A program made the translations under genes and the position numbers. A stretch of DNA of 10,444 nucleotides from positions 1 through 10,444 of the forward strand of contig DAOTVS010000338.1 of assembly GCA_034436375.1 (NCBI GenBank). The letters are read 5' to 3'. This DNA comes from DAOTVS01 sp034436375. Its GTDB lineage: Bacteria > Chloroflexota > Anaerolineae > SpSt-313. The notes beneath the pieces were generated by a model that was not told the DNA's origin, did no database searches, and saw only the letters and a program-made list of their open reading frames with translations. Below, piece after piece: positions 1 through 7,105 of this stretch (within the stretch, counting starts at the first letter, position 1; every line of letters begins with the position of its first letter).

Positions 1-109
1 CCAACGGACTGCCTTTGTTAAATACGGGATAAACCATGACCACGTCGCCGAGGGATATCTGCTCATGTAGAGATCTCTTGCCTTGTTAACAGAAGTGCGA
101 GGTGTGCTT

Positions 110-1066
110 GTGACCACAGAATCGCTCGCCCGTGATCTCAGCCGGGAGCGGCCGCCGCGAGTATCGCTCCGGCGTCGCCTGCGCCGAAATCTGCGGGGCT
201 ATGTCTTTGTATTGCCCTGGATCATCTCGCTGCTGGTCTTTACGGCCTATCCCATGCTGGCCTCCTTTTATTTCTCCATGACCGACTATTCCGTTCTCAA
301 GCCCCCCGTCTGGACGGGCCTGCAGAACTTTAAGGTCATGTTCACCCAGGACCCTCTGTACTGGAAATCAGCCTACAATTCGGCCTATTACACCCTCTTG
401 AGCGTGCCGTTGCAGCTTGTCATCGCGCTGGTGCTGGCCATGATGCTTAACCGCAAGGCCCGCGGCATTGGCATATACCGCACGATCTACTATCTGCCAT
501 CGCTCATGCCGGTGGTCGCGGGGACGCTGCTCTGGATGCTGCTGCTAAACCCGCGCGATGGGCTGATCAACGAGGCCCTGAGCTTTGTGGGGTTGCCGAA
601 GCTGGGCTGGCTGCAGAGCTCTGCGTGGTCGAAACCGGCGCTGGTGCTGATGGCACTCTGGGGCAGCGGCTGGCTGATGCTGATCTTCCTGGCTGCACTG
701 AAGGACGTGCCAGAGTCGCTGCATGAAGCCGCGATGATTGATGGGGCCAATTCGTGGCAGCGCTTCTGGGCGGTCACTCTGCCGCTTCTAACTCCATCGA
801 TCTTCTTCAATCTGATCATGTCGATCATAGGCTCCTTCCAGGTCTTTGCCCAGGCGTTGATCGCCGGCGGCACTGGCAATAGCTCTGGACCCCTCAACTC
901 CCTGCTGATGTACATGGTGCAGCTCTACCGTTACGCTTTCCTCTACTTTGAGATGGGGTATGCCTCGGCCATGGCCCTGGTGCTGTTTCTTGTGCTGGTG
1001 GCTATTACGCTGGTGGTGGTCAAGACCTCGGGCTCATGGGTCTATTACGAGAGTGCCCGACGATAA
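110..1066 (+). CDS. Carbohydrate ABC transporter permease, MalF/UgpA-like
   Basis: One of the two inner-membrane subunits forming the channel of a carbohydrate importer (CUT1-type). The 318-residue product has a basic N-terminal tail (arginines about 12-29) followed by about six hydrophobic segments, near residues 31-50, 92-113, 125-147, 176-197, 230-251 and 284-304. The cytoplasmic EAA loop that docks the ATPase is clear at about 206-227 (EAAMIDGANSW, then a conserved phenylalanine and PLL). I prefer the GTG at 110, because GAGGTG lies just upstream with about 5 bases of spacing; an in-frame TTG at 83 would add nine residues and has no better ribosome site. The second permease follows after 12 bp, so they form one operon. 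The substrate cannot be read from a permease; the family usually carries oligosaccharides, glycosides or glycerol phosphate. The binding protein is expected upstream of the window. Confidence 0.93.
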   Translation: MTTESLARDLSRERPPRVSLRRRLRRNLRGYVFVLPWIISLLVFTAYPMLASFYFSMTDYSVLKPPVWTGLQNFKVMFTQDPLYWKSAYNSAYYTLLSVPLQLVIALVLAMMLNRKARGIGIYRTIYYLPSLMPVVAGTLLWMLLLNPRDGLINEALSFVGLPKLGWLQSSAWSKPALVLMALWGSGWLMLIFLAALKDVPESLHEAAMIDGANSWQRFWAVTLPLLTPSIFFNLIMSIIGSFQVFAQALIAGGTGNSSGPLNSLLMYMVQLYRYAFLYFEMGYASAMALVLFLVLVAITLVVVKTSGSWVYYESARR

Positions 1067-1078
1067 GGAGGATGAACA

Positions 1079-1963
1079 GTGCAACGAACCCATGTTCCCG
1101 CAAACTTGGCCGCTCTGCGCCGCCGGCGCAGGCTGCGGCGCATCCTCTCGATCGGGATTGAGCAGCTGGTGCTGGCCGCTGTAGCCGTGCTCTTTCTGAT
1201 CCCTTTTCTCTGGCTCATCATCACTTCGCTCAAGCCGATCGACCAGGTCTTCACTTCGCCGCCGCAATGGATCCCCGAACCGGTGATGTGGAGCAACTAT
1301 GTGGATGCGCTGGGCTCACCGGCCTTTCCCTTCTTTCTGCTGCTGCGCAACACCCTGTTTTACGTGGTCCTCTCTACAATCGGCGTTCTGCTCTCGGGCG
1401 CCCTGGTGGCCTATGGCTTTGCGCGCATGGATTTTTGGGGCAAGGATACCCTCTTTGCGATCACCCTCTCGACCATGATGCTGCCCGGCATTGTCACCCT
1501 CATCCCCACCTACATCCTCTTCCGCTGGCTGGGCTGGGTGGGGTCCTACGCGCCGCTCATTGTGCCGGCGTTCTTTGGCAGCGCCTTTAACATCTTCCTC
1601 CTGCGCCAGTTCTTCCTGACCATCCCCTGGGAGCTGACGGATGCTGCCAAGGTCGATGGCGCCGGCGACCTGCGCGTCTTTTGGCAGATCATGATGCCGT
1701 TGGTCAAGCCGGCCCTGCTCGTGGTGGGCGTGCTCAACTTTATGTACACCTGGAATGACTTTTTCGGGCCCTTGATCTACCTGACCAAGTCCAGCGAATA
1801 CCCTTTGGTGATGGGCCTCTATGCCTTTCAGACCCAACACGGCATTCAATGGAACCTGATGATGGCAGCCTCTCTCGCGGTGGCTTTTCCCATCATTTTG
1901 CTCTTCTTCTTCGCCCAACGCTATTTCATCGAAGGCATCACCCTCACCGGCCTCAAGGGCTGA
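1079..1963 (+). CDS. Carbohydrate ABC transporter permease, MalG/UgpE-like
   Basis: Second channel subunit of the same importer, partner of the preceding permease. The 294-residue protein has an arginine-rich N-terminus (residues 14-21), a first membrane segment near 28-50, then segments near 87-113, 124-147, 156-176, 210-230 and 259-280. Its EAA-type loop is at about 185-207 (ELTDAAKVDGAG, then MMPL), and the C-terminus ends in GITLTGLKG, typical of MalG-like subunits. The GTG start at 1079 is preceded by AAGGAGG about 7 bases upstream; that ribosome site overlaps the end of the first permease stop codon, which supports translational coupling. Length is normal for the family. No ATPase gene follows; CUT1 importers often use a shared MsmK/UgpC-type ATPase encoded elsewhere, so its absence is not evidence of a broken transporter. 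Confidence 0.93.
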   Translation: MQRTHVPANLAALRRRRRLRRILSIGIEQLVLAAVAVLFLIPFLWLIITSLKPIDQVFTSPPQWIPEPVMWSNYVDALGSPAFPFFLLLRNTLFYVVLSTIGVLLSGALVAYGFARMDFWGKDTLFAITLSTMMLPGIVTLIPTYILFRWLGWVGSYAPLIVPAFFGSAFNIFLLRQFFLTIPWELTDAAKVDGAGDLRVFWQIMMPLVKPALLVVGVLNFMYTWNDFFGPLIYLTKSSEYPLVMGLYAFQTQHGIQWNLMMAASLAVAFPIILLFFFAQRYFIEGITLTGLKG

Positions 1964-1979
1964 GGGGGCAGGCAGCCTG

Positions 1980-2008
1980 TTGACAGTTGATCATTTTAGT
2001 GATAATAT
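1980..2008 (+). promoter_or_regulatory. Candidate sigma-70-type promoter for the URO-D genes
   Basis: TTGACA at 1980-1985 is a perfect -35 hexamer. GATAAT at 2001-2006 (5 of 6, spacer 15) or TAATAT at 2003-2008 (4 of 6, spacer 17) could be the -10. The stretch is strikingly AT-rich against GC-rich surroundings and begins 17 bases after the permease stop codon. It would give an untranslated leader of roughly 130 bases before the first URO-D gene. Identified by eye only. Confidence 0.5.
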
Positions 2009-2077
2009 TAGATCGTGTTTGATCATCACAATCTGTTGGTTCCTCGATTTGCGCGCCCACCTGCGTCGCCATGATCA
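1988..2077. promoter_or_regulatory. Three TGATCA motifs, possible operator array
   Basis: TGATCA occurs at 1988-1993 (between the -35 and -10 boxes), 2020-2025 and 2072-2077. Spacings are 32 and 52 bases, close to three and five helical turns, so all three would face the same side of the DNA. The first two share the longer core TTGATCAT. The symmetry does not extend beyond the hexamer, and the same hexamer also occurs inside genes here (for example 564-569 and 813-818), so this is suggestive only. Confidence 0.25.
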
Positions 2078-2105
2078 ATTCCGTTCATTGGACTGGCGCA
2101 GGTGG
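2057..2105 (+). promoter_or_regulatory. Long-range hairpin in the leader of the first URO-D gene
   Basis: CCACCTGCG at 2057-2065 is exactly complementary to CGCAGGTGG at 2097-2105, and inside it GCCA (2068-2071) can pair with TGG (2094-2096). It ends about 30 bases before the ribosome site (AGAGG, 2136-2140). It could be an mRNA structure or a protein-binding inverted repeat; nothing matches a riboswitch class I know. Confidence 0.35.
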
Positions 2106-2150
2106 CCTATGCCTGTGGGGGGACGCCGTGCTCAAAGAGGATTCCATATC

Positions 2151-3194
2151 ATGACCCGCAAAGAACGTGTACGGCTGGCAATCACCCATCAGCAGCCCGA
2201 TAAGGTGCCCTGGAGCCTCGGCCTCACGCACCACGCCGTCAAGGCATTGGCGGATTATGTGGGCGACCCGAGGCTGGCCGATCCCGCTTACCTGGGTGAA
2301 TGGGGTGGCGAGCACCTGGGTGGCGTGGCGCCCGAGAGCCCGGGGCAGTTCCACGGCCTGGAGGAAGAGGTGGCGCCTGGCCTGTGGCGCGACGGCTGGG
2401 GCATCGTGTGGGATACGCGCGGCCTGTTTGGCGAGGGGGAGTGGGGTCGCCCGATCAATTGCGCCCTGCCCGAGCCCAACCTGGACCGTTTCACTTTTCC
2501 CAAGCCGCCCGCGCCGGAAGCGTATGCCCACTATCCGCAGGCCATCGGGGCTCTGGGCGACCGCTTTATCCTGGGGCACGAGGGCCATCTTTTCGAGCTG
2601 GCGTGGGCGCTGCGCGGCATGGAGAACTTTTTCATGGACATGGCCCTGCGCCCCGCGTTCGTGGATGAGCTGCTCGCCGGCATCACCGACTATTATCTGG
2701 CCATGATTGACCAATCGGTGCAATACGGCATCGACGCCTTTACATTCGGTGAAGATTGGGGGTCGCAGAACAAGGGCCTCATGATGGGGCCCAAGCTCTG
2801 GCGGCGTTTTCTCAAACCCTGCCTGGCCAAAATGTTCGCGCGCGTCAAGGCTGCGGGCAAGTTCGTGCACATCCATTCCGACGGCGACGTTTCGGCCATC
2901 TTTGAGGATTTGATCGAGATCGGACTCGATGTCTACAACCCTTTCCAGCCTGAGATTATGGACGTCTATGCGCTGAAAAAGCAGTACGGCGACCGGCTAT
3001 GCTTCCACGGCGGGCTGGGCATCCAAAGCCTGTTGCCCTTTGGCGCCCCACAGGAGGTCAAGGCTGAGGTGCGCCGGCTCATCCGTGAGGTGGGGGCCGG
3101 CGGCGGCTATATCCTCTCGCCCAGCCATGCCGTGCTGACGGACGTGCCGCCGCAGAACGTGATGGCGATGATCGAGGCCTTGCAGGAGCAGTAG
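2151..3194 (+). CDS. URO-D superfamily protein 1 (methyltransferase-like)
   Basis: Member of the uroporphyrinogen decarboxylase/cobalamin methyltransferase (MtaA/MtbA/CmuA) superfamily, a cytoplasmic TIM-barrel fold. The 347-residue protein opens with the family-typical start (TRKERVRLAITHQQPDKVPW) and has EDWGSQ at 201-206, HIHSDGD at 240-246, a glycine-rich GGLGIQ at 287-292, GGGYILSPSH at 317-326 and DVPPQN at 331-336. In methylcobalamin:CoM methyltransferases zinc is bound by His-x-Cys and a later Cys; here the first pair is H240-x-H242, and the later position holds Ser-Pro-Ser-His, so the cysteine ligands are absent. True haem-pathway UroD activity is unlikely given the gene context. An in-frame extension back to 1980 is rejected: the N-terminal family motif begins at ATG 2151, with AGAGG about 10 bases upstream. 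The next URO-D gene follows after 15 bp. Function unassigned beyond superfamily. Confidence 0.9.
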   Translation: MTRKERVRLAITHQQPDKVPWSLGLTHHAVKALADYVGDPRLADPAYLGEWGGEHLGGVAPESPGQFHGLEEEVAPGLWRDGWGIVWDTRGLFGEGEWGRPINCALPEPNLDRFTFPKPPAPEAYAHYPQAIGALGDRFILGHEGHLFELAWALRGMENFFMDMALRPAFVDELLAGITDYYLAMIDQSVQYGIDAFTFGEDWGSQNKGLMMGPKLWRRFLKPCLAKMFARVKAAGKFVHIHSDGDVSAIFEDLIEIGLDVYNPFQPEIMDVYALKKQYGDRLCFHGGLGIQSLLPFGAPQEVKAEVRRLIREVGAGGGYILSPSHAVLTDVPPQNVMAMIEALQEQ

Positions 3195-3209
3195 CCAGAA
3201 GGGGTTGAC

Positions 3210-4370
3210 GTGTCTACCGATAGACTGGTTGATGGCGTGCAGGCTATGGTGCCGCAGGAGGAAATGGATCCCTCAGCGCTCAAGCTGCGCGCCATCTATG
3301 CGCGCACGCCGGGGGCGCCCTTTTTCCGCTGCGAGATGGGCTTTTACTCATTGGAGGCCTGGCGCGAGCAGGGCATGCCTCAGGATGTGCCGCTGGCAGA
3401 TCTTTTCGGCTTTGACCCGCCGGGGCATGTGACCCTGCACGGCCTGGGGGGGTGCGAGGCGGCCTTTGAGCCGGCGTTCGAGGTGCGGGTGCTCGAGGAC
3501 CGCGGCGACTATGAGCTGGTGCAGGACGTGGCCGGGCGCAAGGTGCTCTACTTCAAAGGGCGCCGCGACGGCTTTATGCCCGAGTATCTGGAGCACCCCG
3601 TCAAAGACATGCGCACCTGGCTAGAGGACGTCAAGTGGCGCCTGGATCCCACGACGCCGGCTCGCTATGCCGATCTCGACCGGCAGATGGCCGAGGCCCG
3701 GGCCGCAGCTGCGCATGGCCTGATGATCCAGCAGGAGATGATCGGCGGTTATATGTATCTGCGCAGCCTGATCGGCCCCACCGAGCTGCTCTACACCTTT
3801 TATGACCAGCCGGAGCTGATCCACGATTGCATGCGCACCTGGCTGGCGCTGGCCGATGCCGTGACGGCGCAGCACCAGCGCTATGTGACCCTGGATGAAC
3901 TCTACCTGGATGAGGACAATTGCTACAAAGCGGGGCCGCTCATCAGCCCGGATATGATGCGCGAGTTCCTTTTCCCCTACTATCAGCAGTTGTTCGCCAA
4001 TGTCAGGGCCCGGCAGATCGACCGGCAGCGGCACCTCTACATCCAGCTGGATACCGACGGCTGGGCGGTGCCCGTTATCCCGCTCTACCAGGAACTGGGC
4101 ATGGATGTGATGTGCCCCTTTGAGGTCGCCTCTGGCTGCGATGTGGTGCAAATCGGGCGACAGTTCCCGGACCTGGTCATGGTCGGCGGCATCGACAAGC
4201 GCATCCTGGCGCAGGGACGTGAGGCTATCGACCAGCACCTGGAGTATATCCTGCCCGCCATGCGTGCGCGGGGCGGGTACATTCCCACCTGTGACCACGG
4301 TGTGCCTGCCGAGGTGCCTTACCAGGATTATCTTTATTATCGCCGGCGTTGTATCGAGCTGGGCGGGTGA
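3210..4370 (+). CDS. URO-D superfamily protein 2
   Basis: Second, quite different URO-D-superfamily protein (386 residues). Recognisable family segments are DEDNCYK (234-240), QLDTDGW (279-285), CPFEVASG (302-309), GGIDKR (326-331) and GGYIPTCDH followed by GVPAEVPYQDY (355-374). The position of the His-x-Cys metal pair is occupied by the Leu-Asp-Thr-Asp-Gly turn, while a Cys-Asp-His (361-363) sits near the expected distal ligand. The pattern matches a common subgroup annotated only as 'uroporphyrinogen decarboxylase family protein', frequent in sugar-catabolic loci; its reaction is not known to me. GTG start at 3210 is supported by GAAGGGG about 5 bases upstream and by the 15-bp distance from the previous stop, which implies co-transcription and probable coupling. 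A hairpin follows the stop codon by 5 bases. Confidence 0.9.
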   Translation: MSTDRLVDGVQAMVPQEEMDPSALKLRAIYARTPGAPFFRCEMGFYSLEAWREQGMPQDVPLADLFGFDPPGHVTLHGLGGCEAAFEPAFEVRVLEDRGDYELVQDVAGRKVLYFKGRRDGFMPEYLEHPVKDMRTWLEDVKWRLDPTTPARYADLDRQMAEARAAAAHGLMIQQEMIGGYMYLRSLIGPTELLYTFYDQPELIHDCMRTWLALADAVTAQHQRYVTLDELYLDEDNCYKAGPLISPDMMREFLFPYYQQLFANVRARQIDRQRHLYIQLDTDGWAVPVIPLYQELGMDVMCPFEVASGCDVVQIGRQFPDLVMVGGIDKRILAQGREAIDQHLEYILPAMRARGGYIPTCDHGVPAEVPYQDYLYYRRRCIELGG

Positions 4371-4375
4371 GCAGG

Positions 4376-4392
4376 GCGGCATTCAATGCCGC
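4376..4392 (+). terminator. Hairpin after URO-D gene 2, possible terminator
   Basis: GCGGCAT (4376-4382) pairs perfectly with ATGCCGC (4386-4392) across a three-base TCA loop, five bases after the stop codon. Two further G-U pairs can extend the base. The downstream tail is TTCGTCCC rather than a proper T-run, so it is a weak intrinsic terminator at best. Confidence 0.4.
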
Positions 4393-4633
4393 TTCGTCCC
4401 TATGCTGGGGGATATATTATCCGGGGAAACTCGGCCGTCTGCCAGGATGCCCGAGGCTAACGCTACAGCCGTACTTACCCATCGGGGCGCGTGGATCCTA
4501 TCCGGCCATCGCGCTTCGCACGCGACCGGAGTGGAGCCATTCGGGGGATTGGGCGGGTCAGAGCCAGGCAGGCGCGCAGCACCTTGGCCAGCTGTTACCG
4601 GGAGCCGGCTGGATCAAGTGCGGTTGCAGTACT

Positions 4634-4676
4634 AAGCCATCGGGCTGAGAATACAAAGCCCTCAGTGCGGTGGCTT
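4634..4676 (+). other. Two-part stem-loop upstream of URO-D gene 3
   Basis: AAGCCA (4634-4639) pairs with TGGCTT (4671-4676), and inside it GGGCT (4642-4646) pairs with AGCCC (4657-4661), leaving a ten-base loop and an asymmetric internal loop. No T-run follows. It could be a leader element for the next gene or simply chance in GC-rich DNA. Confidence 0.25.
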
Positions 4677-4776
4677 TGGCTCGCAGGACAGGCGCCGGCC
4701 GTGCATGCCAAGTTTAATCGGACAACATAAGATAGAATCTCGCTCTACCCCTTGAGTGACAAGAGGAGGGCTACCT

Positions 4777-5841
4777 GTGACGATGACCTTGCGCGAGCGC
4801 CTGGAGAGCACCATCCGCGGCGGCACGGCCGATCGCATCCCGTGGAACATTTACGCCTGGCTCCTGCCGCAGACGGAGGCCGGCCGGCGCATGCACGAGC
4901 GGGGCCTGGGCCTGCTGGGGAACGCGCGCCTGTGGCGCGAGGTGCACGAGGGCGTGACCGTGCGCGAGGAACACGGGCTGAAAGATGGCCTGCCCCTGAC
5001 GCGCACGACTATCGAGACGCCGGTGGGCACGATCTGGCAAGAGGTGGTCCGGGAGTCGCACCATAACAGCCTCTGGATCCGTAAGTTTTTCATCACCGGT
5101 CCCGAGGATTACGGCCCGGCGGAGTACTATTTCCGCCACACGCGCATGGAGCCGGAGTACGAGGCTTGGCCCCGCGCCGATGCGGAAATCGGCGTGGGCG
5201 GCGTGACATGCGGGGAGATCTGGCCCCTGCCCATTCTGCTGCTTTCGCAATCGTGGATGGGCGTGGAGGGCCTGGCCGAAGGGCTCTATCTCTACCGCGA
5301 CCGCTTCGATGCCCTCATCGACGTCCTGGATGGGCACTATCTGCGCCATGCCGAGCTCGCCGCGGAAAGCCCGGCGGAGTTGATCTGGTTCCCGGAGAGC
5401 CTGACAGCCACGATCATCTCGCCGGCCCTCTTCCACCGCTACTGCCTGCCCCTCTACGAGCGGGCGGTGCCGGTGGTGCGCGGCGCGGGCAAGCTCATCA
5501 CGGCCCACTATGACGGCTCCATCCGCCCGCTGCTGGACCTGCTGGCCGGGGTAGATATCCCCGTCATCGAGGCCTTCAACCCGCCGCCTATGGGCGATGT
5601 GACCGTGCCCGAGGCCAAGGCGGCCTGGCCGCACAAGACGGTGTGGATCAACTTTCCCGGCTGCTACTTCCTGGAGCCGCCCGAGGCGATCTACAGCTAT
5701 ACGTTGGACCTCCTGCGCACTGGCGCGCCCGGCGGGCGCCTGGTGATCGGCTGCACCGAGGATTTCCCGGTCGATCAGTTCGAAAAGACCTATGATGCCA
5801 TCGGCCGCGCCCTCGCCGATTATGAGGGGTATCCGTGGTGA
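4777..5841 (+). CDS. URO-D superfamily protein 3
   Basis: Third URO-D-superfamily gene (354 residues from the GTG at 4777). The N-terminus (LRERLESTIRGGTADRIPWN) is the family's usual opening. Other family positions are EIWPLP at 147-152, FPESLTATIISP at 205-216 (the strand that carries the substrate-facing acidic residue), ITAHYDGS at 241-248, EAFNPPPMGDV at 265-275 and IGCTEDFP at 324-331. The putative ligand set is therefore His244-x-Asp246 plus Cys326, unlike proteins 1, 2 and 4. An earlier in-frame GTG at 4756 is rejected because AGAGGAGGG at 4762-4770 is well placed for 4777 (ATG 4783 is a possible alternative). The gene probably starts a new transcription unit after the long gap. The exact methyl donor or acceptor, if it is a methyltransferase at all, cannot be read from the sequence. 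Confidence 0.88.
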   Translation: MTMTLRERLESTIRGGTADRIPWNIYAWLLPQTEAGRRMHERGLGLLGNARLWREVHEGVTVREEHGLKDGLPLTRTTIETPVGTIWQEVVRESHHNSLWIRKFFITGPEDYGPAEYYFRHTRMEPEYEAWPRADAEIGVGGVTCGEIWPLPILLLSQSWMGVEGLAEGLYLYRDRFDALIDVLDGHYLRHAELAAESPAELIWFPESLTATIISPALFHRYCLPLYERAVPVVRGAGKLITAHYDGSIRPLLDLLAGVDIPVIEAFNPPPMGDVTVPEAKAAWPHKTVWINFPGCYFLEPPEAIYSYTLDLLRTGAPGGRLVIGCTEDFPVDQFEKTYDAIGRALADYEGYPW

Positions 5842-5853
5842 GAGACATCGTTC

Positions 5854-5882
5854 TCACCGCAAAGGCACAAAGAACACAAGGG
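5854..5882. repeat. Remnant of a dispersed 'accgcaaaggcacaaagaac' repeat
   Basis: The spacer between URO-D genes 3 and 4 holds a purine-rich stretch with internal near-repeats (GGCACAAAG, then AACACAAGG). It resembles a dispersed intergenic sequence I associate with Chloroflexota and some other environmental bacteria. Read in frame it gives LTAKAQRTQ, a peptide that often appears as a false N-terminal extension of predicted proteins, which argues against starting the next gene at the GTG at 5835. Family membership is from memory, not from a search. Confidence 0.5.
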
Positions 5883-5906
5883 TACAACTATGGATGGGAG
5901 AATCTA

Positions 5907-7100
5907 ATGACCAAGACTCTGACCTCTCGTGAGCGCATGCTGCGCGCTCTCAAGCACCAGGAGCCCGATTACACGCCCTGCGCCTTTATGAGCTTTTCCG
6001 CCATGCGCGGCCGCTGCCAGGATGCCTATGCGGTCTGCGACGAAGAGCTGGCCCTGGGCCTCGATAGTTGGCTCTTCATCCCCTCCTCCTGGCGCAATCA
6101 GCGGCCCAATCATCCTGACCTGCGCGGCCTGCCCGTGCGCCTGCCGCCAGCCGTCAAGACCAAACTCTGGCTGGAGCACCCGGCAGGTGAGCAGTTCCCG
6201 CTTTTCCACAAGGAATATCACACCCCTGCGGGCGTGTTGAGCACGGTGGTCAAGAAGACTGGGGACTGGCCGCACGGCAACTTTGTGCCGTTCATCGATG
6301 ACTATCAAATCCCGCGCGCCGTCAAGCCCCTGGTGAGCACTCGCGCCGACCTCGACGTGCTGCGCACAATGCTGCAGCCGCCGAGCGCGGAGGATGTCGC
6401 CGCCTTCCAGGCCGAGGTGCAGCGGGCCAAGGCGTTCTGTGCCGACCGCGGCCTGCTCCTGGCCGGTGGGTGGGGCGTCGGCGGCGATATGGTGGGCTGG
6501 CTCTGCGGCCTGGAGGCCATGATGATCATGGCCATGGATGATCCCGGCCTGCTGCATGACCTGCTGGACACCATCGGCGCCTGGAATGAAGCGCGCATGC
6601 GAGTGGTGCTGGCTGCGGGGGTGGATCTCTACATCCGCCGCGGCTGGTACGAGGGCGCCGATTTCTGGTCGCCCCGCCTCTACCGTGAGTTCCTGCTGCC
6701 GCAGATCCAGCGGCAGTCGGCCCTGGCCCACGAGTATGGCGCGCTCATGGGCTACAACATGACCACTGGCGCCCTGCCCATGCTCGACCTGATCCGCGAG
6801 AGCGGTGTGGATGCCCTGATCGGGCTCGACCCCCTGCAGCACGGCGCCAACCCCCTGCAGACCGCACGCGACAAGCTGGCGGGCAAGGTTTGCCTGTGGG
6901 GCGGCGTCAACGGCGCCATCACCGTCGAGGAGGGGACGGCGGACGACGTGCGAGGGGCCGTCTTTGCCGCGCTCGACACGATGCGCGGCGTAAACGGCTT
7001 TATCCTCTCGCCGGTGGACAATATCACCGAGATCACCCCCAACGCCTGGCGCAATGTGGAGGTGTTGGTGCAGGCCTGGCAGCAAGGCCGCACGCGTTAA
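5907..7100 (+). CDS. URO-D superfamily protein 4
   Basis: Fourth URO-D-superfamily gene (397 residues). The N-terminal motif (SRERMLRALKHQEPDYTP, residues 7-24) is typical. Other family features are the GGWGVGGDMVGW stretch at 187-198, RRGWYEGADFWSP at 244-256, MGYNMTTGALPML at 281-293, LIGLDPLQHGAN at 304-315, LWGGVNGAITVEEG at 330-343 and GFILSPVDNITEITPNA at 364-380. Where metal-binding members have His-x-Cys this protein has Tyr-Asn-Met, and the distal Cys/His is an Asp-Asn, so no zinc site of the MtaA/MtbA type is visible. Start at ATG 5907 with GGGAG about 6 bases upstream; the in-frame GTG at 5835 would overlap the previous gene's stop and translate the dispersed repeat, so it is rejected. 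Probably co-transcribed with protein 3 (65-bp gap). Reaction unknown. Confidence 0.88.
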   Translation: MTKTLTSRERMLRALKHQEPDYTPCAFMSFSAMRGRCQDAYAVCDEELALGLDSWLFIPSSWRNQRPNHPDLRGLPVRLPPAVKTKLWLEHPAGEQFPLFHKEYHTPAGVLSTVVKKTGDWPHGNFVPFIDDYQIPRAVKPLVSTRADLDVLRTMLQPPSAEDVAAFQAEVQRAKAFCADRGLLLAGGWGVGGDMVGWLCGLEAMMIMAMDDPGLLHDLLDTIGAWNEARMRVVLAAGVDLYIRRGWYEGADFWSPRLYREFLLPQIQRQSALAHEYGALMGYNMTTGALPMLDLIRESGVDALIGLDPLQHGANPLQTARDKLAGKVCLWGGVNGAITVEEGTADDVRGAVFAALDTMRGVNGFILSPVDNITEITPNAWRNVEVLVQAWQQGRTR

Positions 7101-7105
7101 TCAGT

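Larger units (their letters stand above)
4371..4776. other. Long intergenic gap, no gene recognised
   Basis: About 400 bases without a supportable gene. Open frames running through it (for example from 4349 or 4491) have no ribosome site, no recognisable protein pattern and a composition unlike the neighbours. Visible structure: the hairpin at 4376-4392; CTCGG...CCGAG around 4430-4456; a two-part stem at 4634-4676 (AAGCCA with TGGCTT outside, GGGCT with AGCCC inside); and an AT-rich end at about 4711-4738 (with TAGAAT at 4733-4738) that could hold a promoter for the next gene. I tested it by eye for tRNA, cobalamin and TPP riboswitch hallmarks and found only partial, unconvincing resemblance. 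Confidence 0.5.

Noticed and set aside
2..70. Open frame ending at TAG 68-70 that could be the tail of an upstream gene
   Set aside because: Only 22 residues, with no resemblance I recognise to a binding-protein C-terminus; equally open frames exist on the other strand.
1980..2150. 57-residue N-terminal extension of URO-D protein 1
   Set aside because: Family homology begins at the ATG at 2151; the extension overlaps the promoter-like DNA and leader hairpin and has no ribosome site.
3621..4382. Long minus-strand open frame opposite URO-D gene 2, and similar ones opposite 4771-5634, 5904-7085, 7562-8365 and 9332-10138
   Set aside because: These are mirror frames of real plus-strand genes in GC-rich DNA; they lack ribosome sites and family patterns.
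4437..4456. Cobalamin riboswitch, suggested by a B12-box-like GCCAGGATGCCCG
   Set aside because: The conserved upstream core expected of the class is not present between the URO-D gene 2 stop codon and this motif.
4349..4648. 99-residue open frame in the long gap
   Set aside because: TTG start inside the previous gene, no ribosome site, and no recognisable protein pattern.
4642..4720. TPP riboswitch, suggested by GGCTGAGAATAC
   Set aside because: The second conserved half (CCTGATC...TAATGCC...GCG-AGGGA) does not follow; only the CTGAGA part is present.
2151..7100. Haem-pathway uroporphyrinogen decarboxylase (hemE)
   Set aside because: Four divergent copies with no other haem genes, and motifs typical of the methyltransferase-like and uncharacterised URO-D branches rather than HemE.
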